A DNA stretch of 64,000 nt from Loxodes magnus (taxonomy: Eukaryota > Ciliophora > Karyorelictea > Loxodida > Loxodidae). Both the position numbers and the translations under genes were made by a program. Below, piece after piece: positions 36,010 to 47,569 of the stretch. Where the stretch lies: assembly GCA_946699065.1 (NCBI GenBank), contig CAMPDV010000225.1, positions 62,001-126,000 of the forward strand. Direction: 5' to 3'. Below the pieces are notes generated by a model, which had not been told where the DNA came from, searched no databases, and saw only the letters and a list, made by a program, of their open reading frames with translations. Within the stretch, counting starts at the first letter, position 1. Each line of letters opens with the position of its first letter.

Positions 36010-39000
36010 TAATTAGACAACTTTGATTTCAATTATAAATTAGAAACAATTGCATTAATTATTAAATACTAATCATTATTAATTATTTTTCTATGAAATT
36101 AAATTTATAAAAATAATAAATATAAGATACGTAAATAAATTATAAATACTATTATTATAATTATATTATTTTTCGCTTATAATTTGTAATTATAAATGAG
36201 TAAGTTTTATAAAATTTAATAACAACAAAATTTTGTTTTAAATTCAAAAATTTAAATAATTATAAATTTTAAATAATCAAGAATGATATTCAAATTTACT
36301 ATAATTTATAATTTATTTTTTTAATTAGAAATTTATCAACAAATTTATTCTTATTTTATTTGCATTTCTATTGTTCTAAAATAAACTTTAAATCTTCTTT
36401 TAATAGAAAATGCTCCTATTTTCATATTTTTTTAATTTATAGGTATATTTTAATCAATAAAATTAAAAAATAAATATGTTTTCAATTCAAAATTTTAATT
36501 AATTTTGCTACTTTACTTAATATTTAAAGTTAGAATCTTAATATTTAAAGTTAGAATCTTAATATTTAAATAATTAAATTATTTTTAAAGAAATTTTACG
36601 GGATTTCATATTAAGTTTAGAAAATAAAAAATTAAATAATTTGTTTACTTATTTATTCAAATATTTAAAAGTTTTCATTTAAGCTGAACTTAAAATTTTA
36701 GATTAGTAAAATAATTAGTACTTTTACCATATATACATCCATAATTGATGAAAAATAGTAAAAATAAACTATCTTCGAATAGGCTGATTATAAAAATCTG
36801 AGAGTTAGAGAATTTTTTAGCATTTTTAACATTTTTAATTTTTTATATTTTTTTGTTGAATTACTTTATTTAAAAAGTCAATCGATGCTATATTTGTAAG
36901 ATTTTTATTTATAATATTTATCTTAGACACAAATATTGTTAAATATAAAATTTTAAATTATAATTTTTTTAATTTTTTTAATTAATTAAATTATACTTTA
37001 TTTTTTTCTTTTAGTAATATTTTTAAATAATTTAATAAAACTGATAGTATCAATTAAATAATTAGTAAATTTTATATTCATTTTTTATAGAAAAATTTAA
37101 TTTCTTAAGTTTTCCTTATAATTTTTCATTTAACTTTTAAATATCTTTTACTACATTTCTAAGGTTAAAATCTAGATTACATAATTTATTATATGTTTTA
37201 TCTAAAAATGAATAAAGTATTTAAAATATTTATTTATAATATCATTTAGAATTATATATTTTCTTAATATTTTCAAATTATATTTAATTAATGTTTTTGC
37301 ATTTACTTTAGGTTTTTATAAAATATTAAGAGATTTTATATAAAATATTTTAAATTTTTATTAAGCAAATAGAAAAATATTAATTTTCCTTATTTTAATT
37401 TAAAATATTATTCTTCATTAATAAGAAATGAAATCACAGTTTTATTAAATATTTTATCTAGAGGATAAGAAAATTTCTTATTAGTCTCTAATTAAACCTA
37501 TCTTTAACTAGTTAAAGTACTTAGAATATTTGCTGTACAGTTAAAGTAAAAAGGAATTTTCTTTTAAGTTTTTATGAATTAATATTACTAAATGAGTTAG
37601 TAAAGGAGGCTATAAAATATTAAACACTTAATTTAAAGATAAATAGAGGATTTTAGATATGTAAATAATTGACTCTATAGAAGATTTAAGCTAGCTTTTC
37701 TTTATTTAATTATATAAAAGAATAATGTTTTCTTTTGATTATTTATTTTAGTACATATAATTACCTAAATGTTTAGAACTAGTATCATTAATACTTTAAA
37801 TTTAATATATTCTTATACTCAGAAAAATTTTTAAACTTAGATAAATTAAGACTAAATATTTTACAAAATGTATCTTTTTGTCAGTTATCCAAACGAAAGT
37901 TAATTACAAAAGATAGTTAATAAAAAGGATATATATAAATATAATTTAAATTTAGGAAAATTATAAATAATCTAAAATTAAAACTTATTTTAATGCCTAA
38001 GTTTCAATTAATTCTATAATTATCTATATTTCTTTTTATGGCTTAAATCTTTTGTAATGTATAATTAATAAATGAGGATATGCTATAAAGAAAAACATGA
38101 AGAATTGTTGATTAGGAATAATAAGATATAGAATAATAGTAGGCTAATAAAATGTATTAAGAGTACATAATAATCTTTTAGATTAGTTTTAAATAACTTA
38201 TATTAGCTAATCTAATACTTATATTATCTAATACTTATTGCAAAGAAGCATGTTATGTTAAGTTTACTCTTTCTATTAATTCAGAAAATAATAATAGAAT
38301 ATATTTAAAATATGTTTTTTTTCTTAAAAAAGCTTATAATTTTATTAATAGCAAACAACTTATTTTAATAAAGAGAGTATTAATAGTGATAATTATGTTT
38401 TTTAGATTTGTATATAATAATAGAATTAAGTTTTTATCTTTAAATAATCTAGAATAATTTAGGTATTATTAATTAGAAATGATAATTACAAAAATAACAT
38501 AAATAATAAATATAATATTAGTTTGCTATAAAAAGAGAAAGTTATCTAAATGTATTTATTATAACTAATCTAATATCTTTATAAATTAAAGAACTATATT
38601 AGTTTATTATTATAAGAGATATCTTTATAAATAAAAAGTTTTAATGAAATAGTAGTAAGAAAGTGGATAATTAAAAGTTTTATCTTATAAATTCTAAAAA
38701 TGCTTTGATTTAAATAATTTGATGTTTTTTAATCTCTATTCAAACTAATTAATAAGAAACTTATTTTATTTCTTAAATTAGTAAAAAGCTTAAATAAATG
38801 TTTTTTTTGATTAAATGTAAGTAAAAAGCAATAATTAATAACAGTAGTTTAAAAGAATTGTAATATTTTATTTATCATTTAAAAGGGTCTATAACGAAAT
38901 AAGGTTTTCTTATTAAGAGTCTTTGATTTAAAGTACAAATAAGTTGTACTTTATAAATGCATATTAAATTTATTATAATAAGGATATAAATTCTTCGTTA

Positions 39001-39262
39001 TAAACTTTTGAAATAATAATTTATCCTTTTATTTAAAAGTAAAAAGAAATAAAATAATTAAAATTGTAAAAGTTTGTACAGAATTAGTTTAATATCTGTC
39101 TTGTTTTAAGACAAAAATAGAATTTTTAAATCAATATTTTAGAAGATATTTATAAGTATGCTTAATAAATAATTTAATTGTTTAATTTTATTGAAATTAA
39201 GTCAGTAAAATTAATTGAGTTATTTTAATTAAATATTTATTGAAGTAAGTTATAAAATTAAA
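36010..39262. repeat. Partial WD40-X unit: non-coding segment plus WD40 upstream flank
   Basis: 36010-38070 matches 9480-11527 and 38070-39262 matches the WD40 upstream flank without the optional 200-250-bp segment (junction near 38595). Gene X is missing. The unit begins abruptly near 36010. Confidence 0.7.
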
Positions 39263-40349
39263 ATGGAGAAAAAAGAAACGGAGAAAAAAGAAAAGCAATT
39301 TACTAAAATTATTTTTTTAAGAAAACTCTTAAGAGCGAGAAGCCACATTCTAGGGAAAGTATCTCTACTTCATTTTAAGTATGAAGTTCTTCCTAACTTA
39401 TGCTACTAAAAGCTAATAAACAAGATCAGTTATGACCAAAGTAAAGGTATTTTTTTAATATTTTTTAGACTAAGTCATTACTGGTCACTCTTCGACTGTG
39501 TTATCGATAGCCATATCAAGTGACATGAATTGAATTGTATCAGGTTCAGGAACTCCTGAATGCTCAATAAAGATCTGAAATTTCCAGACAGGTACTCTCT
39601 TAAGAACCATAACAGGACATACTTCTACTGTTTGATCGGTAGTAATCTCCTATGATTCAAGCAATATTGTATCAGGATCTTGGGACAAAACCATAAAGAT
39701 CTGAAACTTATAGACTGGTGCTCTCCAAAGAACTTTAACTGGTCATACTTTATATGTTTTATCGGTAGTAATTTCCCCTGACTCTAGCTATATTGTATCG
39801 GGATCTTATGACACTACTATAAAGATCTGAAATTTCCATAATGGTGCTCTCCAAAGAACTATAAAGGGACATACTAATGCAGTTTGATCGGTAGTAATCT
39901 CCTATGACTCTAGATATATTATATCGGGATCTGAAGATACAACTATAAAGATTTGGGATTTCTAGACTGGTCAGCTTGTGCGAACTCTTACTGAGCATTC
40001 AGACTAATTTTCATCGGTGATAGTGTCTAAGGATAATAGGTATATCATATCAGGTTAGGATGACAGTACTATTAAGATATGGGACTTCTCTTCTGGTTAG
40101 TGTATTCGTACTCTTCAAGTTCACGTAGATGGTGTATGCAGTATTCAGTTAAGTGTTGATTCAAGTGTAATATTTTCTGGTTCTGATGATCATCTAATCA
40201 AGATCTGGAATTTCGATAAGGGTGAGTGTATATAGACTTTATAAGGTCATACAAGTTCAATAGAATCTATAGCATTGAGTATTGATAATAGATGGTTGGT
40301 ATCGGGAGCTAATGACAAGACGATAAGAAAATGGAGGGTTTCGAGTTGA
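39263..40349 (+). CDS. WD40 repeat protein W4 (seven blades)
   Basis: ATG at 39263; the second repeat unit of the start has ACG in place of ATG, so only one start is usable. A basic N-terminal domain, a 28-nt intron (39441-39468) and seven WD blades lead to RVSS and TGA at 40347-40349. The GHT-following residues of blades 2-4 are STVW, LYVL and NAVW. Blade 5 has EH in place of GH, and blade 6 has VH in place of GH. One blade shows SGQDD where others have SGSxD. The frame is otherwise intact. It is followed by the 3' flank and then the SINE-like element. Confidence 0.86.
39441..39468 (+). other. 28-nt intron in W4
   Basis: Same donor (GTAAAGG), acceptor (TTTTTTAG) and position as in the other copies. 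Confidence 0.83.
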
Positions 40350-40855
40350 GTAACTTATGATTTGACTTAATTAAATTTTACGATTAAATATAAGATATTG
40401 GTAATGCATTTAAATAAATGTTGAATGGTAATAATGTTTTTTGTTATATGAAGTGTTTGCTTTATTTATTTATTAAAAGGTTGTATATTCTTAAATATTC
40501 TTGGTTTAAAAAAAGGTTGAGTAATATAGGTTATAGAAATTAGTGAAGTATGTTGATTTAAAGTGGTAATGTTTAAAAATATTTTAAATATAATTTTGGT
40601 AAAAGAAAACGTAAAATAAGTTTAATTTTAATTTTATTCTATAAAATTTTATAGATTTATTTTTAGATTTTGTAAAAATTTCAAGTTAAGTAAAAATTTT
40701 AATTTTTTTTGTGAAGTAATTAAAATATTATTTATAAGGTTAAAATTAGTTTATAATCTTGTTTTTTAATTAAAAAATTTTAATTAAGTATTTTAATTTA
40801 TTTTAAATTAAATTAAATTTTATTTTTTTATTATTTATTTTTTAATTAATTAATT
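40350..40855. repeat. WD40-unit 3' flank (W4)
   Basis: Inverted match of 2781-3279. Non-coding. Confidence 0.7.
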
Positions 40856-41162
40856 TCAACTAAAAAGGTTTTGGACCAGAAACTCCTTTCCGATTGCAAG
40901 ACCCGACGCTTTCTTTTTATGGAATAACGTGGATATTCTGTTGTGCTCCAGGTACAGCTGTTAGGGAGCTCCATCGCTATGAGCAGCCAGGTTTCAAGCC
41001 TCTACCAAGAGCGGATAATCCCAAAGACAGCGTTCCTTTCAGAAAATGACTCTGACCAGGGACTTTATCAGCGACAGGAAAGGAACTTGTTCCTAGCCAT
41101 AAAACCAGAAAGTGTTGTCACGAAGGTCATTCTCAGCTCCCACCATCTTTTCAATTATTAAA
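40856..41162 (+). mobile_element. SINE-like GC-rich element, copy 2
   Basis: Same element as 2473-2780 and 53601-53903, here on the plus strand and ending CACCATCTTTT. It contains GGTTTCAAGCC (about 40988), two mismatches from a Pol III B box. A frame from the ATG at 40919 runs through it into repeat R2, which is how a conserved-looking 72-codon peptide arises; copies differ mostly by non-conservative changes. The 5' third varies most between copies. Confidence 0.6.
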
Positions 41163-42590
41163 AATTTGTTAATAAACTTAAAATAATTAATGGAAAATAG
41201 TGTAAAAGACTCTTTTATATGACTAAACTATATTAATAAATAGTTTACAAAAAATAAGATAATTAAATTAGATAAGTACATAAAAATATTTCATCAATAG
41301 AATTTAGAAGACCATTAGAGATTTTTAAGAACTAGAGTAAACAGAAAATAGTTTAATTAAAAGCCCATAAGTAGATTTAATTATCTGAAAAATTCTTTAT
41401 CAAGATGAGTGTGAAAGAGAACCATGAATGAAATATGCAAACTTTTAAATTTAGCATAATTTGCATGGTTAAATGCCAATAATTATACAATTATGTCTCA
41501 ATATTTAAAATATTGAAACTCTTATAGTTTATTATTATGACTTATTATTTAAACTTTTAAATAGTAAATAAGATTTTTTAATTATTAATTTTTAAAAATT
41601 AAAATAAATTATTTTAATAATTATCATTTATTTAACTATTTTTAAGCTAAAATATGGGCCTTTCTAATATAATTGTTGATATATATATATAAATAATAAA
41701 AATGATAGGATAAAATTTAATCTTTTAGCACTTATAATTTTATAGGATAGTTTTAGTTAAAATATGTTTTTAAATAAAAGAAATAAAGTAATTTAATTAT
41801 AGTTAAATATTTTAAGTAAGTATATTTTCTTATTATTAGCAAATTAATAATAATGGCTTATATTTAAATTTCTTTAAACTGACAATTATAAAATAATTAA
41901 TTTTACATAATTATGTTTAATTAAATTTATATAAATTAATAATTTATACTTAACTTTAAAATATAATAAAAGTTAGTTAAGATTATTATTATAATTACTT
42001 ATATTACTTATATTAGAACTAAAAATTATACATTCATTAAATTTATAATTATTGATAATTCTTTATTAATTTTATTTTATACAGTTATCTCTAAAGATAT
42101 TTTTAACTATATTTACTTTTTAATTCACTAAATTATTGTTTTAATTATTGTAGACATTAATTATTAAATTTTAACTTTTATATTTTTATAATCTAGTAAT
42201 CAAATGCTTATTGTTAACCAATTATTTAAAACTCATATCAAAATTATGAAAAGCATCCTCTTTATTAGTTTTAAATTGATACAATGATAATTAATTCTAG
42301 CATATAATTATTGAATTATTTTAGATTTTTGATATAGTATTTTTAATATTAATATCTTACTATTATAAAGGATTATTTTAAACTATATTTTGCTATCATT
42401 TAGAATTTTATATTATTAAAGTAATAAAGCTAAAGTTTCCTTTGGTTTACTTAGAACTTAAATTCCTTTTAGATATTTCTTCCTTTATATTCTCTATGTT
42501 TTATTAATTATAGTTAAATAAAGAGTTATTTAAATGGCTTAGCAATTTAATTAGTTTTTAGAACTTAAATTTTAATATTTATTTATAAAA
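41163..42590. repeat. Repeat R2, copy 3 (inverted)
   Basis: Reverse complement of 1030-2472. Together with the neighbouring SINE-like element, WD40 unit and LINE-A copy it forms one long inverted duplication of the window's left end. Confidence 0.7.
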
Positions 42591-45410
42591 ATAAATGGTA
42601 TAAATTAAAGCTATTTAGTAATAATATATCAATTTAATAATAGAGTTATTGTATGAAACTGTTTATTTAAATTTTAAATTAAAAGAGTTTTTTGATATCT
42701 ATAACTGTATGAATTGCTTCCTTCAATTATAGACATTAGTAAATGTTTTTAATGCTCTTTAATTATAATCTTGATCTCATCAATTTTAAATTACTCTTGT
42801 TATAGTCTCTCTTTTATATTTTCCTTTTTTACTTTTTCCATTTCTAATAATTCTAATCTTCTTGATATAAGTTTCTTGTGAAATACTTTTATTTATAAAT
42901 CTAAATATCCCAAATAAGACTTAGGAAAGAAGTTTATAAGTCCTTAATCATATAATATAAAGCATCTTAAGTCATAATTCTCAATCTTTTACGATAGTCA
43001 ATCTCTTATATTAGAATAATATATGCATCTAAAAATGTGCTCAAATGTACCATACTCTCCACACATACAGTAGGGATTATCAATAGGATAATGAAGATCT
43101 TAAAGATATTTTCGAAAATGATAAGATTTGGGTTCTAAGTTTATATATACTGATAATTTTTTGTCTAAATTATTTGTTCAATTTAGTGTAAGTAATTACT
43201 AGAAATTGGTTAAGATACGAAATTGTTCAGTATATATTTTAGCTTTTTCATTCTCTTAAACTTTTGAGTAGCTGTATTATAGAAATATTATTGTATTTTG
43301 TCTCTTATATATTTACTAAACATTTTTTAATTTATACTAATCTTGGAATTCTACGGGTCGATACTATAGAGGTCTGATAATTGCTAAACTTTATCATAGC
43401 ATTGAAATCAAATTTTTCAGTTAGTAATGAAAAGAGAGCCTATTGTCGATGTTGAAAAATCAATAATTTCTTATTTAATTTTATAATAGAATTAAAAAAA
43501 CTTTATTGCCATAATGTGTTTGAAAGATAGCCATTTTAAATCTATGAAATATAACTTGTTGATGTTGGAGTTGCTTAAAATGCTTTTCTTTAAATCATTC
43601 TCATACTTGATTCAATTCTATTCAAAACTCCAGTTATTCCTCTCTGAATACACCATGGTACTAGTTCTCTCCATATTCTGCTTTAGGTAGTGTAAAAAGT
43701 TTGCATAAAGTTTTAAAATGCCAAGAAATCACATTCTTATATCTCATAAGTTAAAAAACAGCTTACTCATTGCAACTAAATACTTGATCACGACTTCTCT
43801 GCAATGAGAATTAAAATTCTTCTTCTAATGTAGTATTACATCTAAATATGTTACTAGTTCCTTTTAAATAATTGGTTAATTATCTAATCATAAATTTAAA
43901 TTTTATTATCTCTAATGTTTCTTTAAAATTTAGATACATTCAGATTTGATAAATTTGATCTTTAATTGAGTTTATGTAAAAATGCTTACCTTTAGCACGT
44001 TTCCGATAGTTATCAATTATTTGCTATATTATTCAAATTTATTAAGTTGCTTATCTAATTTTCATAAATCCCATTTATGAAGGGTGAATCAAATTTCTCT
44101 AATAAATCAGATTGTATAGTCTTTTTGTTAAAGTTTTATCATATAGTTTTATAATAATATTAATAAGAGAAATAGGTAGTCAGTTTTTTCAGTCATCTTT
44201 GATTCCTTTATAAATATTGAAATTATCGCCAATGTATTTAATTCCTAAGGGATTCTTCCAAATCTTAACAAATTATTCAGAAAAGAGTGAAGAATTATTA
44301 TCAAATATTATCCACCATATTTCAGAAATTCACCTTTTATTCTGTCTGGACCAGCTGCATTTCCATTCGTAATTTCTTTTATAATTTCTTGTATGGTAAA
44401 AAGATAAAATCCTAATAAATATGAGAGTTGATAATCTTTAATTTCTTAAATACTATCTTATATTTTATCTATTTTTTAATTACTAAAATTTATTTATTAT
44501 TTAAGAATAAAATGCTACGTGTGCAATAAATAACACCAATGAAAATACTGCTACTAACTAAGCGAAATTTAAAGAAATAATAAATAATATATTTTTAGAA
44601 AATTATTTAGGATATATCCAACATAAAGCGGAAACATTTATAGAAAAAAATTCTTTAATTCAAATCTTAATCCTTGGATAAATAATTAGGAACGCTAAGT
44701 ACAAGACCAAAACTATTCCGAATATTAAAGGATGGTGCACTAATGAAGTGCTACACCACCTAACTAAGCCTAGTAGGAATTCAAGACAAACTAATAGAGA
44801 CAAGCTGATAGAATAGGTCAGATGGCTGACTACTAAGGCTTTAACAAAGCTTTTTAACTTTAACTTTTTTAGTTAGATTAGAATGCTTTTTAAAAATAAA
44901 TACTCCCATGAATCAATGGATTTATTTTTGATTTCTTAATTAAAGTTCATTTAATTTATTATTTTAGGGTTTTTAATTTTCTTAGTATGTGAAAATATTT
45001 CTTTAGAATCTCCATTTAGAAGTAAAAGTTTCTTTTTTGCTTTGTTTTTTCAAACTTTCACAAATTAGAATTGAAGTCATTCAGAATGTCGTTTCACTTT
45101 TTCATGAATATTAGTTACTTATTAGTTTATTCTTCCAGATATAATGTATGCTTCTTATATACTGAGTTAGCTCTTTTAGGCCTAAATATTTCTTAATAAA
45201 ATCTCGAGGAAATTTGTTATAACTTGTCTGGAATAAAGGATCCTAATGTTTAATCATCATTGTATTATATGTTATTTTTGATAAATTCATTTTAAACTTC
45301 AAGATTATCTTAATCTATCTAAAAGAATTCTAGATAAGTTTGCAGGAAAATATTCTAAATATTTTTGACGATATATTGCATCTTATAACCTATTTATTTT
45401 ATATTTCCTC
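42591..45410 (-). pseudogene. LINE-A copy lacking the RT active site
   Basis: The minus-strand copy corresponds to about 14280-17060 of the complete LINE-A. At 43983 the sequence jumps over what corresponds to 15600-15985, deleting the WADDL catalytic block and the motif before it. A LINE-B-type ORF1 piece is inserted at 44502-44870. The C-terminal CICGEYGTFEHIF motif is present (near 43050). Several frameshifts are evident. It is dead as an enzyme. The upstream endonuclease domain and ORF1 are absent. Confidence 0.75.
44502..44870 (+). mobile_element. 5'-truncated LINE-B-type ORF1 insertion
   Basis: Nearly identical to 24125-24478. It begins at the zinc-knuckle codons and ends at TTTAACTTTAAC, the same 3' edge as the longer copy, as expected for a 5'-truncated insertion. 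It splits the LINE-A reverse-transcriptase sequence on the opposite strand. A scrap of the same piece at 155-265 shows that the insertion predates the large inverted duplication. Confidence 0.65.
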
Positions 45411-46150
45411 CAATTCTTGCACATCTTCAATTAATCTCATATAAAATTAAGTTTTGTTTTATAAATCAATTTGTAAGAAAAAATTTTCTTTTTAAGCTAT
45501 AATAAAATCTTATTACTGTTTATCTTATTAAAGAATTATTTTAAGAATTAAGTTTTTATCTTTAAATAATCTAGCAATTTTTAGCTGATATTATACTTTA
45601 TGAATAAATATAATTACAATCTATAAAACATTAATCAAATAGCTCAATGAACAAAAAATAATGACTATTTTTAATTAGAAAATGAATATGAAAACATTTT
45701 AATTTAATTTCTTGGTAATATCTTTTAAATTGAAATTAGTTGTTTTTTAACTCTTCTACTAAATAAAGCACTTTAAATATTATTATGTCTATGAATATTT
45801 AGTATCTTAAATTAAAAAATACAATATTGTATATTAAAGCAAGCATTTATTAAAGAAACGCTTAAATTATAAATTATAATTTAGTTGTCTAATAATTTAG
45901 AATAAAACAAAAAATGCTCATTATTAAGGTTATTTATGAAATTGTGTACTATTAGCATTATCGGCTTAGTAGAAACTTTGCCTTTTATTATGCTATATAT
46001 GTTTCTTTTTATATTGTAATAAATATTTCCCATTTTTTATAGATATAATTATAATAGTTATTAAATTACACTTTTTATATTATTTTAATTAATACAAAAG
46101 ATTAAAGCTTTTCTTTTAACCTTTTTTGATATAATCATATATATTAAAAA
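45411..46150. other. AT-rich spacer with a scrap of WD40 upstream flank
   Basis: A short segment near 45540-45580 (AAGTTTTTATCTTTAAATAA) matches the WD40 upstream flank. Otherwise no gene or repeat was recognised. Confidence 0.45.
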
Positions 46151-47296
46151 ATGGTTAGCTTCAAGAAGGGTTTTTATACCACCTCCTCAGAGTAGGAGAG
46201 AAAACCTGAAGCACTTTCTTTTACCACGTCTTTGCTTTAATTATTCCAACCTTCTTTATTATGCATGGAAACCAGACTAATAGTGCAAGACCTCAGACTA
46301 CGCAGGACCAAACTAACTGACCGAACGAACACGAAATAATAGAACGAATAATAGAAAAAAAATAGCAATATACCCATGATTGGTCGAACTGTACTAAAAG
46401 GAGGAGCACAAAATAAGAAAGGAATGTGGCAAAAAAAGAAAACAACCTAAGTAATAATTTAGCAAAATAATGAACAACTCATTTCAGCCAACGTCCCTGA
46501 AGAATAAATGTAAAGGGTCTACTAAAATGCCTATGATGATTTATCAGAAATGGTGGCCGCAATTTACTTTAACCATTACTTGGAAAACACTGATTTAGTA
46601 GAGAAAAAGGCCAAAGACTAAGAAGTTATACAAGTGTTTAGAAATCAAATATGGAAGGATTACGGACAAGCAGTGGGGAAGTTCATAGTGAAATAAAACG
46701 GAATTGTATACGTGGTATTTAACAATGAAGAAAGATACTAACATTTCACTTAATTCAGGGAATGAACGTTCAAAGGAGTTAGAATTCCTATCTAAGCTAG
46801 AAACTAATTTGGAATATTTTGACATTCATAACTACCCAATTTACTTCACAATCAACGAATACTCAAATATGAAGGAAGTAATGGAAATAATAAGATAATA
46901 TGGAAAATCAAGAGGAGAGATATAGCATACATATCCAAACACAACAATGCTAACAGGGAGCAGTGTAGTCTACCTAGATTTAAAGGATGTAGACGAAGCA
47001 AAAAGGATACCAGAAGTAATAGATTTGAATGGAAACAAAATGAGAATATAACACCCATTAATTTTATCTGCTGCCTATGTAAAGTGAAAGGGCACACAGA
47101 CCAGCAATGCAGAAGGGTAGAAGCAGCAAAAAGGAAAAAGCTACATACAAGAGAATTAGAGATGCTTGAAGGAGAAGTTATTTTAACAATAAACAAACCA
47201 GATTTTGAAGCAAATCAAGCAAATAAGAGGATAATTGGAGAAGAAGAATAAATGATTATAGAGGAATCAAGGGAAGAAGAGAAAGAAATAAAATGA
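46151..47296 (+). CDS. LINE-C ORF1: RRM-like plus CCHC zinc knuckle
   Basis: ATG 46151 to TGA 47294-47296, 381 codons in net frame. The first 230 codons include an RRM-like stretch (GIVYVVFNNEERYQHFTQF). Near 46780 the best frame shifts by one; the shifted frame reads FDIHNYPIYFTINEYSNM and a second RRM-like strand (SSVVYLDLKDVDEAKRI). It returns to the original frame near 47060, just before CCLCKVKGHTDQQC, a perfect CX2CX4HX4C knuckle. Two opposite indels are therefore likely, leaving the knuckle and stop in frame. The C-terminus is Glu/Lys-rich. Trp codons include TGA. The protein would bind element RNA. Confidence 0.7.
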
Positions 47297-47569
47297 GGAG
47301 AATAGAAAAATAATTAAAACAACTAAATAATTAAATAATAAAAAGTTTTTTATGCTTAAAGAATAAATAAAAATTATTTTTCATCAAAATGGAATTGGAC
47401 ATATGTAAGACAGAGGGATAGAGAAATGTTCAAATAATTAAATAAAATAGAAAACAATCAACTAAATAATAAGATATACCATAAAGCAAATTAGAGAAAA
47501 GGATAGGATAGGTGATGGTAAAAACGCTAAACCCTAACAAAAGAAATAAGAAATAAACAAAATAGTATA

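Noticed and set aside
40943-41161. A 72-codon peptide conserved between the SINE-like copies at 2.5 and 41 kb.
   Set aside because: Starts with GTG, continues into unrelated repeat DNA when TAA is read as Gln, and copy 3 breaks it. The changes are not conservative.
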